Counted from the stretch's first letter, positions 38,605 through 50,162 are shown. The stretch is 64,000 nt of DNA from Phoebastria nigripes (GCA_035582835.1 JAYKAV010000478.1:1576086-1640085); one strand, 5' to 3'. Numbers and translations: made by a program. Notes: generated by a model not told the origin, from the sequence alone.

Positions 38605-38632
38605 AAAGTCAATGGGAGTTTTGACCGGAAAA
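38605..38632 (+). repeat. Fragment with intact 'aagtcaatgggagttttg' core
   Basis: AAGTCAATGGGAGTTTTG appears unchanged from the recalled core of the palindromic family, but flanks on both sides are not matched. Confidence 0.45.
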
Positions 38633-39784
38633 GACACAAAATCCCCTCTACCTGGCGTTTGCACAACAGAGTGAAAGTCTGAAAATTCATAGCTGGATTA
38701 CATGCATCCAGTGCACTTTTATTTCACAACACTGCATAAAATGAAAATACTGGATAGGAATGGGTGGTCCAGATGAATATAGCCATCCCTTTCCACAATA
38801 TTCCTGAAAAAGCCTGAAACAGCGACTGTTTTTCATGTTGCTTCACAACCCTGAAGTGTTAATAGTACACTCACAACAGAAAGTTTTCAATGTGCCTTAG
38901 TAACTATTGTGGCCGGATAGTAAAAAGTTTGAACAGCTGCAGATTCCATGTCCAATCTCTAGCTACGTTTTTGACAGACCTCTTAGGCTTGCATAATAAA
39001 TACAGAAAAGCTTAAGCAGAGACACTGAATATCATTATCAACATTATTACGCGAGCAGATTGCAAACCCCTCAGCATCCTAAAAAGTGTCATTCGACTAA
39101 GACGTTTTCCTGCCATTTTTTTTCTGTTCTCTAGATAGCACCAGCAATCCTGAGGGTACGTACAGGCCTGAAAACTGTGGTTGTACTTGGATCTCAGATT
39201 GTGCAAAAGTGACACAGAACAGCTCTAAATTCACCCGCTACCGGTACTTAAATAAAGCTTTGCTGAGAGTATTTTGCTGACTTTGCTCCATTTAGAAATC
39301 AAAGGATGATTTCTTCCAAGTGACAGTCCTAGAAACGGTAATGTCATTGAGTTAAAATTTAAAAATAGGTGCAAGCCGCAAACCTCAGATTTGCCAACAG
39401 ATTGAAAACTTTAGTGAAATTGAAGACGTTGACTGAAAGGTTCAGATGCACCCAGAATCGGCGGGGCTGGTTTGGCCAATTCATGGAAAGAGGTAAATCA
39501 TAATGTGTGAGTCTGGATTCACTTATGTATTTCCCTGGCATTTGGGAATGTTTGGGTCTGAGGTTTTGTGTTGAAATTTCAGCTACCTATTATTATGATT
39601 TTAGTATCTTTGTTTTAATTCTTTTCTAACACTTCAGTGGAACACAGGCTTTCAATTAACTCACTGCTCTCTACTTGACTTTTCAAAGTAGCAACTGTAA
39701 ATTAGAGGATAAAGAACTAGAAACTGTGTGAGGGTCAGCCCATGATAAAAGTTCTGCAGTCAATTAGAGCTGGTTGACGTCCTG
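38633..39784. other. Non-coding DNA, nothing recognised
   Basis: AT-rich, short frames only, no recognised repeat or RNA gene. Confidence 0.55.
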
Positions 39785-39975
39785 GCCCTCTGAGCTGTGG
39801 TCGTCACAGCTAAAGCACGGGACAGAATTTGGGTTTGATTCCCGATAGCCTCATAAAATTCTTTCGATATCATTTGCATTTTATGTAAATGAAGGACTAA
39901 AAATAACACCCTTATTTCCCAGGAGAGTTTCAAAGATAAATTAATTCATGTTTACAAATCATTTGGATTTTAGAG
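39785..39975 (+). repeat. Near-complete MIR-like tRNA-derived SINE
   Basis: The head has 'tgagctgtgg…agctaaagcac' (decayed A-box part) and the B box 'ggtttgattccc' at 39832-39843. The body and tail follow: 'attttatgtaaatga', 'aaaataacacccttatttcc', 'aggagagtttcaaagataaa' and 'ttaattcatgtttacaaatc'. This is the full order of a MIR-type SINE, where the tail normally reads 'tgtaaaatg…ataataacac…ttaatgtttgtaaagcgcttt'. The element looks intact end to end but heavily substituted. Two octamer-like motifs (39872-39879 and 39883-39890) lie in its middle. Confidence 0.6.
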
Positions 39976-40063
39976 TGGATGGAGGGGGGAGGAGCAAATG
40001 GAAGAACACTCAGATGGGCCAAGAAAAACAGCAGATTCTCTTCATTCCGTGTTCAGCAAACTA

Positions 40064-40170
40064 CACAAGCATGTGCTTAACTTTGAGAATGGGCTTAAAT
40101 CTACCCCAGTAAATGAGAGCAGAAGCCCTCAGAGTTAATTATGTGCTTTGGTGCTTTTCTAAATAGGGAA
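40064..40170. repeat. Palindromic relic, 'aagcatgtgcttaactttgag' type
   Basis: 'cacaagcatgtgcttaactt' is followed by 'gggcttaaatctaccccagt', 'gagttaattatgtgctt' and 'tggtgcttttctaaatagg'. The recalled element alternates 'aagcacgtgcttaactttaag', 'cccattgacttcaatgg', 'agttaagcatgtgctt' and 'agtgctttgctgaatagg'. The left half is the better preserved. Confidence 0.5.
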
Positions 40171-41035
40171 AATTAACAGGTATAACTGAAAAATGCAAAG
40201 TATACATACAGACTTAGCTGAGCATGGCGAACAGTCTGCACCTTCAGTGCTCCTTCATCGGTCTCCAAGCCTGGCATAGCCTTGTCTTTACTGCATTAAG
40301 TCACTTCTCAAATACTGGATATACACAGAGGACGATCGCAGGCAGCAACATTCAGGTACCTGAAAGCAGAATTTGTCTCATGATGTTTGAAAGGCAAGTT
40401 TTAAAAGTCCTCAAGGGTAGATCAAGAGAATGGTGGAACAAGCCATATCATTAGGGAGCCCAAATCGTAACCTTGGATGCAGGACTCAGGAGCGGGGGGA
40501 TTTGGACTCTAGCTGAACTTTGCAACTCCTGCTTAGCCGTATGAAATGAAATTGAACTGGAACATGTCCTTAATCAGTAGTTATTTTATCAGCACAGCAA
40601 ATGGGCACAGGCTCGACACTGTCCCAGCTCAGTTCTGCAAGAGCTCTTGCAGTTATTTAAGGAGCATTCTTTTAATATACTTGAAAGAAAGCAACTCATA
40701 GCCTGCAACATTATCGGTACTGTGCATCTCAGGATCTAACACGTTTTGGAGTTGGTTATCAGTTGCAGTAAAATCAACATTTTATAAGCTTCTATTCTTG
40801 TGCCATATTTGTAGAAGCTGAAATGCTATCACCAGAACAAATGCTTCTTTCATTGGCTTTCTGGAAATGTAAAGTTCATTCAAAGCCTAGAAAATTAAAT
40901 TGTGTTCGTCTGGGAGACGGCATGTAGACAAAATCTGCTTCAAAAGTCAGAAGGCCCCTGAGTCAGAGGAAAGTTCAATTAATTTGTCAGAGAACCGAAA
41001 ACAGATGATTTCAATCAGCACCAAAAAATGACTTC
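40171..41035. other. Non-coding DNA upstream (left) of the CpG island
   Basis: AT-rich with no recognised repeat. It may hold intron or upstream sequence of whatever transcript starts in the island, but no exon can be called. Confidence 0.5.
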
Positions 41036-41645
41036 ATGGCAGGCACGCGCTGGAAAAGGCAGAGTTTGACTTCCAGTACACAAACAAGCGGCCCCGCAGG
41101 ATTACGCTGCTCTGTAGCAGTGGTTCCGCAGCGAAGCGAGGCTCTCCGGTGCGTGCGTGCGTGCGTGCGTGCGTGCCTGCCTGCCTGCCTGCCGGCAGCC
41201 AACCGCCCGCCCGCCGCAGCGATGGGCACAGGGACCCCGGCCCCGGCCCCGGCCGGCGGCGCGCTCGCGCGGTGCCGCGCTGGCTCTCATGAATGGCCGG
41301 GCTGCCGCGCCGCCCCATTGGCTGCGCCGCCCGCGGGACTCGCCAATCAGCGGTGCGGGCGCTCCCGGGGCGGTGCCGCCCTGCCGGCGCGGGGCCGTGC
41401 GGGGTCCGTCCCGGTGCCATCCGGCCCGTCCTTCCCCGCAGCTCGTCCCTTGCGGCTCCCCGCGCCCCAGGCGAGCGCTGCTGGGCGGCCGGGCCCCAGC
41501 GGTGCGAGTGCGGCTCTGCGATGCGGGGCGGGGGGTGCTGCCCTGGCTGCCGCTCGGCTGCTGGAGGAGGGACGCCGGGGCGCCGTGCGCGGCACATGCC
41601 GGGGGAAGGTGCGGTTGTCGGGAAATAAAGACCATGGCTGTCGCT
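41036..41645. promoter_or_regulatory. CpG island, probable promoter with divergent CCAAT boxes
   Basis: This is the only GC-rich, CpG-dense block in the window, about 0.6 kb with sharp edges. It contains ATTGG at 41317-41321 (within 'ccattggctg') and CCAAT at 41343-41347 (within 'gccaatcag'), both with good NF-Y flanks and in opposite orientation about 25 bp apart. A GC box 'ggggcggggg' lies at 41525-41534. No TATA box is evident. Such islands usually mark transcription starts, and opposite CCAAT boxes often sit in bidirectional promoters. Candidate splice donors exist (for example 'gaag|gtgcgg' near 41606, +) but are weak, so neither direction nor exon is assigned. Long open frames here (248, 214, 203 and 174 codons on both strands) reflect stop depletion by GC. 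Confidence 0.7.
41149..41193 (+). repeat. (GTGC)n-(CTGC)n tetranucleotide repeat in the CpG island
   Basis: About seven GTGC units change to about four CTGC units over 45 bp. The alternating purine-pyrimidine GTGC part could adopt Z-DNA. It may be polymorphic in length and may lie in a 5' untranslated exon. Confidence 0.9.
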
Positions 41646-44424
41646 AAACCCTTGTCTTGTGCACCCCACGACCACGAATAACCCCCATAGCAGCCCTGCC
41701 AGCAGTTGGCTGCTGGCCGGGAAGCTGCAGCTATCCCTCCCTCCATCTTGTTCCCTGGGAGGCTCCGGCCACGATACCAAAATACACGTTGCGTGATTGA
41801 AAACGCCGGGTCAAACCCTCCCAGCTTATTGGTGTCTGTGCTTTGAATAAGAAATAAACCAAATCCTTGCCCACAGTCTTCAGAGACCTTATGGATGTTT
41901 TGCTGTTAGCTGGGATGTAGTTTCTGTTGCTCTAGACAAATTCAAACTGAACTAACCTCATTTTCTTGCCTCAACTCCCTTGGCATTTGCAACCGGGTAT
42001 CCTTCTGCTTTTTCTTTTGCCTTGCGTTGTCGTGTGATTTGCAGCATGCCGATATTTAGCAGCTCATCCACTTCTGAGAGTGCTGCATTGCAACTGCGGA
42101 GAAAGTAATTCTTAAAACCCACCCTTACTTTTTATTGTGGAGCAGTATTTTTTTTAAAAAAAAGAGAAGATCCTATATAAGGAATAACCATTTATCACTG
42201 TGGTGGTTGTTTTCCTATTTTATCTGAATCCTTAATGTCAAAATCATTTAAAAACCCAAATTAATTGTGTTTATTATTGTCACTTGGTCACCCAAAAAAG
42301 TGGCAAAATAGAAGTCACCAAGAAATACACATTTTTAATGGTAAGATATTTAATATGGGTTTATAACCCCACACAACAGCCTCATTAAAACAAGAAGAAA
42401 ACAGACGTTTAAGTTTCTCAGATTTTTTTCTCAACTTAAACTGCATTAGCTCCCTAGCACTTCCCCACCCGTTATTAATGTTTCTCCAGTTCTAACACCG
42501 AGAAGTCAGAGTGGCCGTGTGGTACGCCGGGGGGAGAGGGGCTTCCTCAGGAACACACCCTCCTTCTGCAGGCAGGGAGAGATTTGTCCTGCCTGCATGG
42601 AAAGTATGGTGTTACCTTATAAACCATACAGACACACTGGTGGCAAAAAAACTGTGCATGGGTTGAGCCAAAAACCCATTGGCTCCATCACTGCAGGATT
42701 TTGACTGTAAGGACTTGGAATACAAAATCGTTTTTGATCTTTCTCCTAAGATGACCACTTTTATGAATAGAAATAAGGGACAACCACATGAAAAAGAGGG
42801 AACAGCACTTTAAGGGATTCCAGGGAAACACCTGTTCCCTTATCATGTGTTTTTCTCACAAATACACATTGTTACTTCCCTCAAACACACAATTAAACAA
42901 AAATGAACTTAATTATTTAAAGTGATAATTACTATAATTTGAAATAACTGAAATACATTTTTGTTTTCTAAATCAATTCATCAAGCTTTCCCCAGGTTCT
43001 ACTGAAATTCTCAGATTTTGAAACTCAACCTGAACAGAATCAATATTTAGCAGGTTTCTGCAACCCATCCAAGTCCATTTATAGAAGAAAATTATTATTT
43101 CTCTGCTTTAGTTGTTACTTCAATGGACATAGCATTCCCCACAAGTTTAACACACAAAAAGGAGTTGAACTTGAATATAAAACATTGGAACATTTCCTAA
43201 TATGAGGCTGCTGAAGTGTATACTCACACACATACACCTCCTGCCTGTGGATACAGTATTTCGCATACAAATAATCCATACCCAACTTTTTATTAGGTTC
43301 AGCTTTTCAACGCTGATTACAATTTCCTGAACTGCAAACCTTTTTTCTACCCTGGAAAAAGGGGGTGATCCAGATTAAGTAACTCCTGATGCAGTTATAC
43401 TGAGTAAAAATAACCAAACAGTGGTACACAGAACAATTTTCAATTGTGTATAACAAACTCTTAGAAATAGTTTACTAGTTCCAGAATTTAAAGTATAAAT
43501 AATGAGAGCAGTTTGCCATTTCAGCTTCATCCTTAAGTGTTTTGTCAATGGCAAGAGGAGCTAATATACTGCTGGCAATTCATAAAACCTTTGTTTTATG
43601 AACAATCATTTTAGCTCTGGCAATATCTCAGAAAGAATTTTATGTCACAAGTACTCTATCTGACGGATAATATTAGGGCGTACTTTTGTTACGCCACAAA
43701 GTATTTTCTGTATTTTTGCATTTTTTCCCAAGAAAAAAAAAAGAGCATTGTTTTCAGACTCTACGCTAGCATGATTTCTTTATATGCTGTCTTTGTGGGC
43801 TCTCTTACATCTGACAGTCCACTATAAGCAATGGAGAAACTTTCTCTGCACTGAGTATAGTGAGCTATATGACAAGCATTGTTGGCTTTACTGATCCCTA
43901 TTCGTTATGTAGCACTCCCTGGACCTTGCCAATACCGCACTGATAACCAAATACAGCTGAATAAGGGGTAGCCCAGACAAAACCCACGGAGGTCAATAAA
44001 GCACCACTGGCTTCTTGCTGGTGGTAAGCGGTCGAAGACAAAATTATCCAGTTGAAAGACTGAAAATAGGGAATGAAAATATTTCAAATGTTGGTACACG
44101 AATGCATCTCAGGTAAGGTATGAAAACGTTTTCCACAGAGAGGACTGAAGTTGTATAACATGCACATCTCCAGTTCTTACATTTTATAGTCAGATATCCA
44201 GTAAAAAACAAACTTGCAACGAGTGCCTCAGGCAGGATAAGCTGCTTGGGGCAGTGCCAACAGCTCTTTCCCCACCATTTGCTCTGCAGGACCAAAATCC
44301 AACTCCCCTGGTTTCTCATGCCGGCTCTCTGTTTCAGCTAGCTTCACTTGTGGCCCAGTGTCTCCACTAAAATTTAACGTGCCTTTAATACTGAGGAATC
44401 TCGAACCAGCTTAGAAATGCATGA
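41646..44424. other. Non-coding DNA right of the CpG island
   Basis: AT-rich except for a short GC-richer piece at 42510-42610. No exon or repeat family is identified. A hairpin at 43579-43602 is listed separately. Confidence 0.5.
43490..43640. promoter_or_regulatory. Candidate regulatory block with a 9-bp inverted repeat (speculative)
   Basis: TTCATAAAA (43579-43587) and TTTTATGAA (43594-43602) are perfect inverted repeats around a 6-base loop. Each arm contains a TTTAT(G)-type site as bound by CDX or posterior HOX proteins. The flanks hold 'gagctaatat' and 'acaatcatttt'. The hairpin is visible; regulatory function is a guess. Confidence 0.25.
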
Positions 44425-44505
44425 CGTCAATTCCAGCCCTCGTACACAAAACCGACCCCAGTCTCCCAGCATCTGGACTGGTGGTCTAATCGCTAAGTCG
44501 CTGAA
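44425..44505 (-). repeat. tRNA-derived SINE head, reverse orientation
   Basis: On the minus strand: 'cagcgacttagcgattaga', 'ccaccagtccagatgctggg' and 'agactggggtcggtttt'. This follows the head of MIR-like SINEs ('cctagtggttagagcaccagcctggga..tgggagacctgggttcgatt'). The B box is decayed. A perfect cyclic-AMP response element TGACGTCA lies at 44422-44429, at the body side of the head. Confidence 0.5.
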
Positions 44506-44632
44506 AAAACAGAGTTTCTCTTCCATAGCAAATTTTGTCCTTTTTGTCTATTTAACTTCCATTTAGCACTAACTAAGCGTTGACAGAAGATAGATAAAAT
44601 GGATGTTATAAACTGCCAGAAAAAACGCTATC
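44506..44632. other. Short spacer between relics
   Basis: Nothing recognised. Confidence 0.5.
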
Positions 44633-44690
44633 CAACTCCTACCGAAGTGAACAGAAAAGTGATTGATGACTTCAGAGGATAATCAACAAG
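44633..44690 (+). repeat. Palindromic relic, both halves of the core visible
   Basis: 'caactcctaccgaagtgaac', 'agaaaagtgattgatgact' and 'tcagaggat' match the recalled 'gactcccactgaagtcaacagaaagactcccattgacttcagtgggctt' over about 50 bases. Confidence 0.5.
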
Positions 44691-45294
44691 TTCTAAGTAT
44701 GGAAACTGGCCAAGTAAGCTACGCATACCTCATCCTAACATAAAATAAGTATGTCCCACAATGGACAAGCTATTCCACATCTAGCCACTGTCCTTCTTCT
44801 CCACAAACTACCATCCTGGAGTCAGTGCCTGGTCAGTGAACGGCCAGACCATTGCTCTGATTCCCTTTGGTCACTGAAACGTGTTGGTGCTTCGCAGCCT
44901 CAGAAATCACTGGGATTTCCAGGATTCCCCAAAGGGAATGAAAGATCTGCTGCTCCCTCTGCCGTGACTGTCTTCCCTTTATCCCTTCAGGAAGGTCTGG
45001 CAACTCTGTGGCATCTGCTCGCTCTTTGGGCACCCAGTATTTACTGTCCCCTTCTGATCAGCATATGCTTATGCAATCACACAGGACACAATCTGATGTA
45101 AAATTAATTTCTCTGGTTTCTCAGTACCTGAAAAGACCTAACCTGGTACAACTACTTACAAAGGAGTAAACACAAACAATATTATGAAATAATTGCTCAA
45201 GAAATAAAGAAAAATACAACAAAAGCAGAAAAAAAGAAAGTCCCTTTGAAAGTATATAAAAGAGGGTACTGTCACCCTTTCCTCAAAGGCAGTG
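44691..45294. other. Non-coding DNA, nothing recognised
   Basis: A plus frame at 44751-45101 (116 codons) has no domain and overlaps a 66-codon minus frame; it is treated as chance. Confidence 0.5.
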
Positions 45295-45340
45295 ACAACA
45301 TTCTCACTGATTTCAGTGGAAGCAGGATGATCTCTGCTCT
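45295..45340 (+). repeat. Short relic, 'cattgatttcagtggaagcaggat' type
   Basis: 'ctcactgatttcagtgga' followed by 'agcaggatgatct' is nearly the recalled 'cattgacttcagtgggagcaggatcaggccc'. Confidence 0.45.
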
Positions 45341-47883
45341 TGAAAGTTTTGTTTGCTGCTAGCATATGTCAGCCTGTTCATGAATAAGCAAGCACCCTGT
45401 TGCACATGGTTTTGTTGTAAAAGCAAGAATTGATTTACACTCCATAATCTTTTCCAAGTTCAGACTCTAATGGTAGAAGTTAAACTATACAACTGCCTGA
45501 ATCTGAGCAGATAATCCTGCTATTCAAGTCTCCGTTATTGCTATAAAATTATATTTGTACTATTTATGGAATGTGCAGATACAGGGGAAATGTATTTATA
45601 GCTGTTTTGACTAGTTCTACTGTATGCTTAGAGAAGAAACCATGGAATTTCGGGTTTGGCATTTTTGACACCAGGCAAATTAGAGGGGCCCTAATTATAT
45701 CGACTGCCATTTGCTACTCTGTGGTTATCAGGTCAATCAGGCATCTTGGGTTGGAAGTGGCATACGATTCTCAGCATCAGTCATGTCCTCTTCAGCTAAT
45801 TATCTGTAAAGTGCTGTGGCCAGCTTCTCTCCCTTGACTGCAGGAAATACTGACTTAAGACACACGTTGGAAAAGCTATCTGGCATCTCTGATTTAGAAG
45901 AAACTTTGTCTTGAATTTACTGCTTCTGTTTAAATCAAATCTTTCCCCCACACTTGGCATGAGAAAATATTCGTAGCTTTTGTCATGAAGAAATAAGATA
46001 GCTAAATCCTTTCACTATGCCTATAAATTAAACTTCTGCTTTTCCATCACCTTGGAAATTAGCTTCTTTAAGCATTTTGGTATTAAGTATTATGTCAGCC
46101 ATACATTCTCCAGTTTCTTTATATTATATTCAGTAAAACATAAAGTATTTAATATTTGTTAAAGTTCAAAGAATACAGCATAGCCTATTGGTTTGATGAT
46201 GATGGTTTACAAGTATGGAGTCCTGGATCCTCCAGTGAGCCCAAGGAAGCTGTTTCCTACTTTAACCACTCTTTCCCCATAAAAAGGACACAGTCGGCTC
46301 CTGCTGCACAGGGTTTTGAGACCTGCACAATGTACCCAGGCTGTGGCTTGACATTATAGTAAATCTGGGGTGAGAGGTGCTACTCCCAGATCAAAAATGT
46401 GACGGCTGTGTGACACAAAATGCAGACCATTCTCATGGTCTCAGTTGTTCAACAGTCTGTTGAGAGGTTAATTTTTCACCGGCAGGATTCTCACTGGATC
46501 AGGTACTGTCTGTCCGCACCATTTAACGTAGTCCTCGATCAAGTATTGCCTGTCCTTTCACAACTGGCATAATGTTAGCATAAACAGCATATCATGGTGT
46601 CTAGCGAAGTTAATAGTGATTCAGTGCTCAGGCCTGATACAAATCAAATTTATACAGCTGGGTGATGCTCACGCATCCACTATTTATGATAATGTGATCA
46701 TGTCTTACAATTATAGTTAGTACAACATTTCATCTGTTTTTTACAGATTTATTACATATTTTCTTTCCCTGGTCACTGAATGTTCTTGAGAATATAGGGT
46801 CTTCCTTGAATTTACTCGTTGGACAAAATTATAGAACAAAATATTTAACCATTACTTTTTATCTGTGGACCCGATAGAAGTCTCTACTCGTTGGAAGAGA
46901 TGTGGATCGGCAGGTAAGTNGCAGGGTACTTTTTGGGTGCTGCAAGCAGTTGCAGTGTGGCTGTTTGAATGGAGAACTTTAAAATGCATTTTCTGCCACC
47001 ACTTATGCCCATGTAATGAAATCATATACATGTATGTCAAAACAGGGCTATGAGCATGGTCCATGAAAAAACTGACCAAATAGTCATGGGTTTTCTTTTG
47101 CTTTAAGAATTAATGTCATTCAGCGAAGCACGCTGGCGTATGGGAACGTCTCAACATTCCTGACTGCGGAGATGCCGTACCACGATCTTCAGATACCCTT
47201 TCCCTTCACCACATGACTCCAGTGATAAGTAGAGTCAGATGAGACTGCTGGGCTGATCTAGGCGCCTGCAACTGCTGAAAGGGAATGGGTTGTCCCCCCA
47301 CCCCAGCAGTGGCATGGATGGATCTGCCTGCCCCCGTCACTGACATTAGTGCTCATCTGATTCCTCTGTGAGCTAATTCAGCTCACTCAGGCAACCCCCC
47401 CCAAAAAAAAAAGAACTTTAGGTTTTTGCTGGCGTGGGGAGCTGAATCAGCTTGCTGAGGGGTCATATGAGCATCAGCCCCAGCGTGAGCGCGGTGTCCT
47501 GCGCACGGGAAGGGGAGAGTACGGATTTGCCTCTTTCACTGGCAGCAAACTGTTCAATCGTTTCAGCTATTTTACGTGACTCAATCCAAAGATCAGGCAC
47601 TGGGACAAAAAAAAGGGCCATTTTTCAAATCAAAATATAGTTATGCTCATTTTCTCAACATATCCTTCCCAACATTTGAAACAGTATTGCAGTATTATGG
47701 AGCCTATGGTCTTTATTGGAGGGAAGACAGAATATTTTCTCCAGTAATTCAGAATGCTTCCTTTCTTCCTTTCTGAGCAGGAAGAAAAAGTATCATCATA
47801 AAACAGCATTGTACCAGTGATTAACCACACTTGTTTTATCATCATTATTTATTTGTGTATACTGGTAGCACTTAAGAGAATCC
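45341..47883. other. Non-coding DNA
   Basis: No gene is recognised. A C-run/A-run junction lies at about 47395-47411 (eight C then A). A GC-richer piece at 47230-47340 carries no identifiable exon. Confidence 0.5.
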
Positions 47884-47950
47884 AATCAAGGATCAGGCCT
47901 CCGTTGTGCAACACAGTAAACAAACACATAATAAACAGCCAGTTTGCTGG
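47884..47950 (-). repeat. 3' tail of an old retroposon, reverse orientation
   Basis: The plus strand has 'gatcaggcctccgttgtgca', 'acacagtaaacaaacacata' and 'ataaacagccagt'. This is the reverse complement of the recalled tail 'gactgtcttttattatgtgtttgtacagcgcctagcacaatggggccctgatc'. Agreement runs over about 50 bases. It belongs to the same family as the forward copies at 52.0 kb and 60.7 kb. Confidence 0.55.
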
Positions 47951-50069
47951 CTGCCATCAGTGACTTTATATACTTGGGGTTTTATAAAACCTTCAAATTG
48001 GAATATTTTTGATGAATCTAGGCATTCCAAAATGAAGCGTCTAAAGTAAAAAGTAAAGGAGGTTGTATTGGAAAATGTCATGATTGCATTTAAATAAATT
48101 GGCCTAGTTAGATTAAATGAATAGCTTTTAAAGAAGTAATTCTTTCTTCATTCTATGCAGAGGTTCTGTCACAGACCACCAGTATTCAAAGTAAAGAGCT
48201 TGTGAGAAACAGCTGGATTGAGTGAAAAATCGAGAAACAGTCTGATATGCAGTCAAGCCCATTTAATTATGCTTGCTAATTATATTTCCCATGATAATTA
48301 TATACAGTATTTAAATGCAGCATGCTATTTCCTGTTCAGAGTGATTAAAAACACCCCCGTGATTGGTGAAAAGATCTGGGTAAAACATACGACATTTCAG
48401 ATGTTGCTGATAAGCCTCGCTCCCTTGCAGACAGGAAAAGAGCCTCAGTTACAGCAGCCCGGGATCTGAGAGGCAGCCGTGGGCAGATTAACCGCATGAC
48501 ACCTTCAGGGTACAGCGCTGCAGTGCCTGCTCCTCACCTGAGAAAAGACTCCCAGATAAATCCCTTAAACTATCTGCTGTATCTGCGCTTGTGGGTCAAA
48601 ATATTTAAATCTGGGTTCTTCAAGTTCAGCATCTCGCTCCTTATTAGCACATCTAAAGAAGACTTGCAGAACACCCAAGACTCCAAGGGAGCAGAAGCCA
48701 GAAATCCCGATCCTTTGCCCTTTCATTACTGTGCTGGTGATTATTATTTACAATTATGACAGTGCCCAGGTCCTTGCGGGTATTATACTCTATACCTACA
48801 TCAGAGAAGAAGGAAGCTGAAGAGGAAAAGGAAAAGCAGGCAGCAGGGGAATACAGTTTGGGGGAAGCCATGCTGCTCTGGGAATAGATCATGCCCCACA
48901 ACAGCGATCTGCTGAGAGACACGAGGCCTCTCTGCAAGCTGCTCTCGCTCCGTGTCTTACTTCTTAGGTGTATCTACAAGCTTGTAGGACTAACATACCT
49001 GGCCCCAGGGCAAGCTGCGTGATAGAATAGGAACGGAATCCCTGCATTTCATCATGTGGATGTTGCTTATAGGAGAGAATTGGACTTCCCATGTCCCAGC
49101 CCTCCCCCAGGACAGATAGTGCAGCAAAAATCCTTTGAATAAATTTCTCCCTTTTGGTTTGCTCAATTCACACACTTTGGGTTTTTTTACTAGACATGAA
49201 ATATTTGTCATTGTTAAAAAGGCATGGCATTTAGTTTATAAGCATGTTCTCCTGGACAATCCCAAAAGGGAAGTATTGCTTCTTGAAATGTTGCAAAGGA
49301 AAATGCTTCCAGGAGTTGGCCTTTGAACTAAGTTTCTGCTTCATTTAACCGCTGAATTTGACAGCAGTAGAGCTCCTAATTTCTTTATGGAATGAAACGC
49401 TTTCACTTCTGATCAACACAGGCTAAATGTATTTGCAACACTGCAGGATACTCCATGGAAGATTTATTAATATTACATTAGATCTAAATAAGCTGAATAC
49501 AATATGGATTTCTGGGGACAACTACAGATCATGTTCTAATTAGGCAGAATACAATGGGAATATTGAACAACTGTTGTTACTGTGGATGCAGCTATAACCT
49601 CAACAATCAGAATAGAAATATCAACGCCTCAAGTCTCAAGAATGTTTCTTACCGGAATCTGCATCTAAAATTAGCGAGGACAACCTCAAGTCAGACTCTG
49701 AGCCATTCCAGTGGATTGGGCATTTTAAACAGGAATAATCAGATAGCGGTAGCATTTAAATTATCCAAAACTCAGCTTATTACTGGTAGAGATGTAATCT
49801 GAACACTTATTAATAGCATCATTTTGTCAATAACAGAAAACACAGTCTGTAAGATAAGGCAGCACAGTAAGATGGAAACTTCTGTATGTGGAGGGAATAC
49901 AGTCATTTATTAATCTACTGGTAAAGGTACCAGTGCAAGATATTTAGCAAACATTGACTGAAAGTGAATGGGGAGTAATTTTTAACAATTTCTCTGACTA
50001 TTTTGGCCATTCTTGCAATTTTAAATACTCCTGATAAGCCAGCACAATAAGAGGCAGCTAATTTGTTAT
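47951..50069. other. Non-coding DNA
   Basis: No gene or repeat family is recognised apart from the candidate regulatory block at 48060-48370. The stretch 49930-49975 ('gtgaatggggagt') weakly resembles the palindromic family. Confidence 0.5.
48060..48370. promoter_or_regulatory. Candidate conserved element with clustered TAAT sites
   Basis: Within 48261-48302 there are three close TAATTA-type homeodomain cores ('atttaattatg', 'gctaattatat', 'gataattatat'), two of them inverted. Nearby are 'tgattgcatttaaataaatt' and 'agattaaatgaatagc'. No repeat explains them. The choice was made by eye and conservation is untested. Confidence 0.25.
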
Positions 50070-50162
50070 GCCAGCATAACTCCTGTATGAAGGCAGTGTT
50101 TACTAATCCTGACTAATTCCAGATTTACACCACTCTGATTGAGACCAGTATCTGGCCCAGAA
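50070..50162 (+). repeat. Palindromic relic, 'gatttacaccagtgtaactgaga' type
   Basis: 'gccagcataactcctgtatg', 'aggcagtgtttactaatcc', 'cagatttacaccactctgat' and 'tgagaccagtatctggcccag' occur in order. The recalled element is 'ccagcgtaactccattgacttcagtgtagttactcctgatttacaccagtgtaactgagagcagaatctggcccag'. This is one of the best matches in the window, with an intact end. Confidence 0.6.

Noticed and set aside
41034..41780. Long overlapping open frames on both strands (248, 214, 203, 174 and 111 codons)
   Set aside because: They overlap in several frames within GC-rich DNA where stop codons are rare. The translations are Ala/Arg/Gly/Pro-rich with no domain, as expected from composition.
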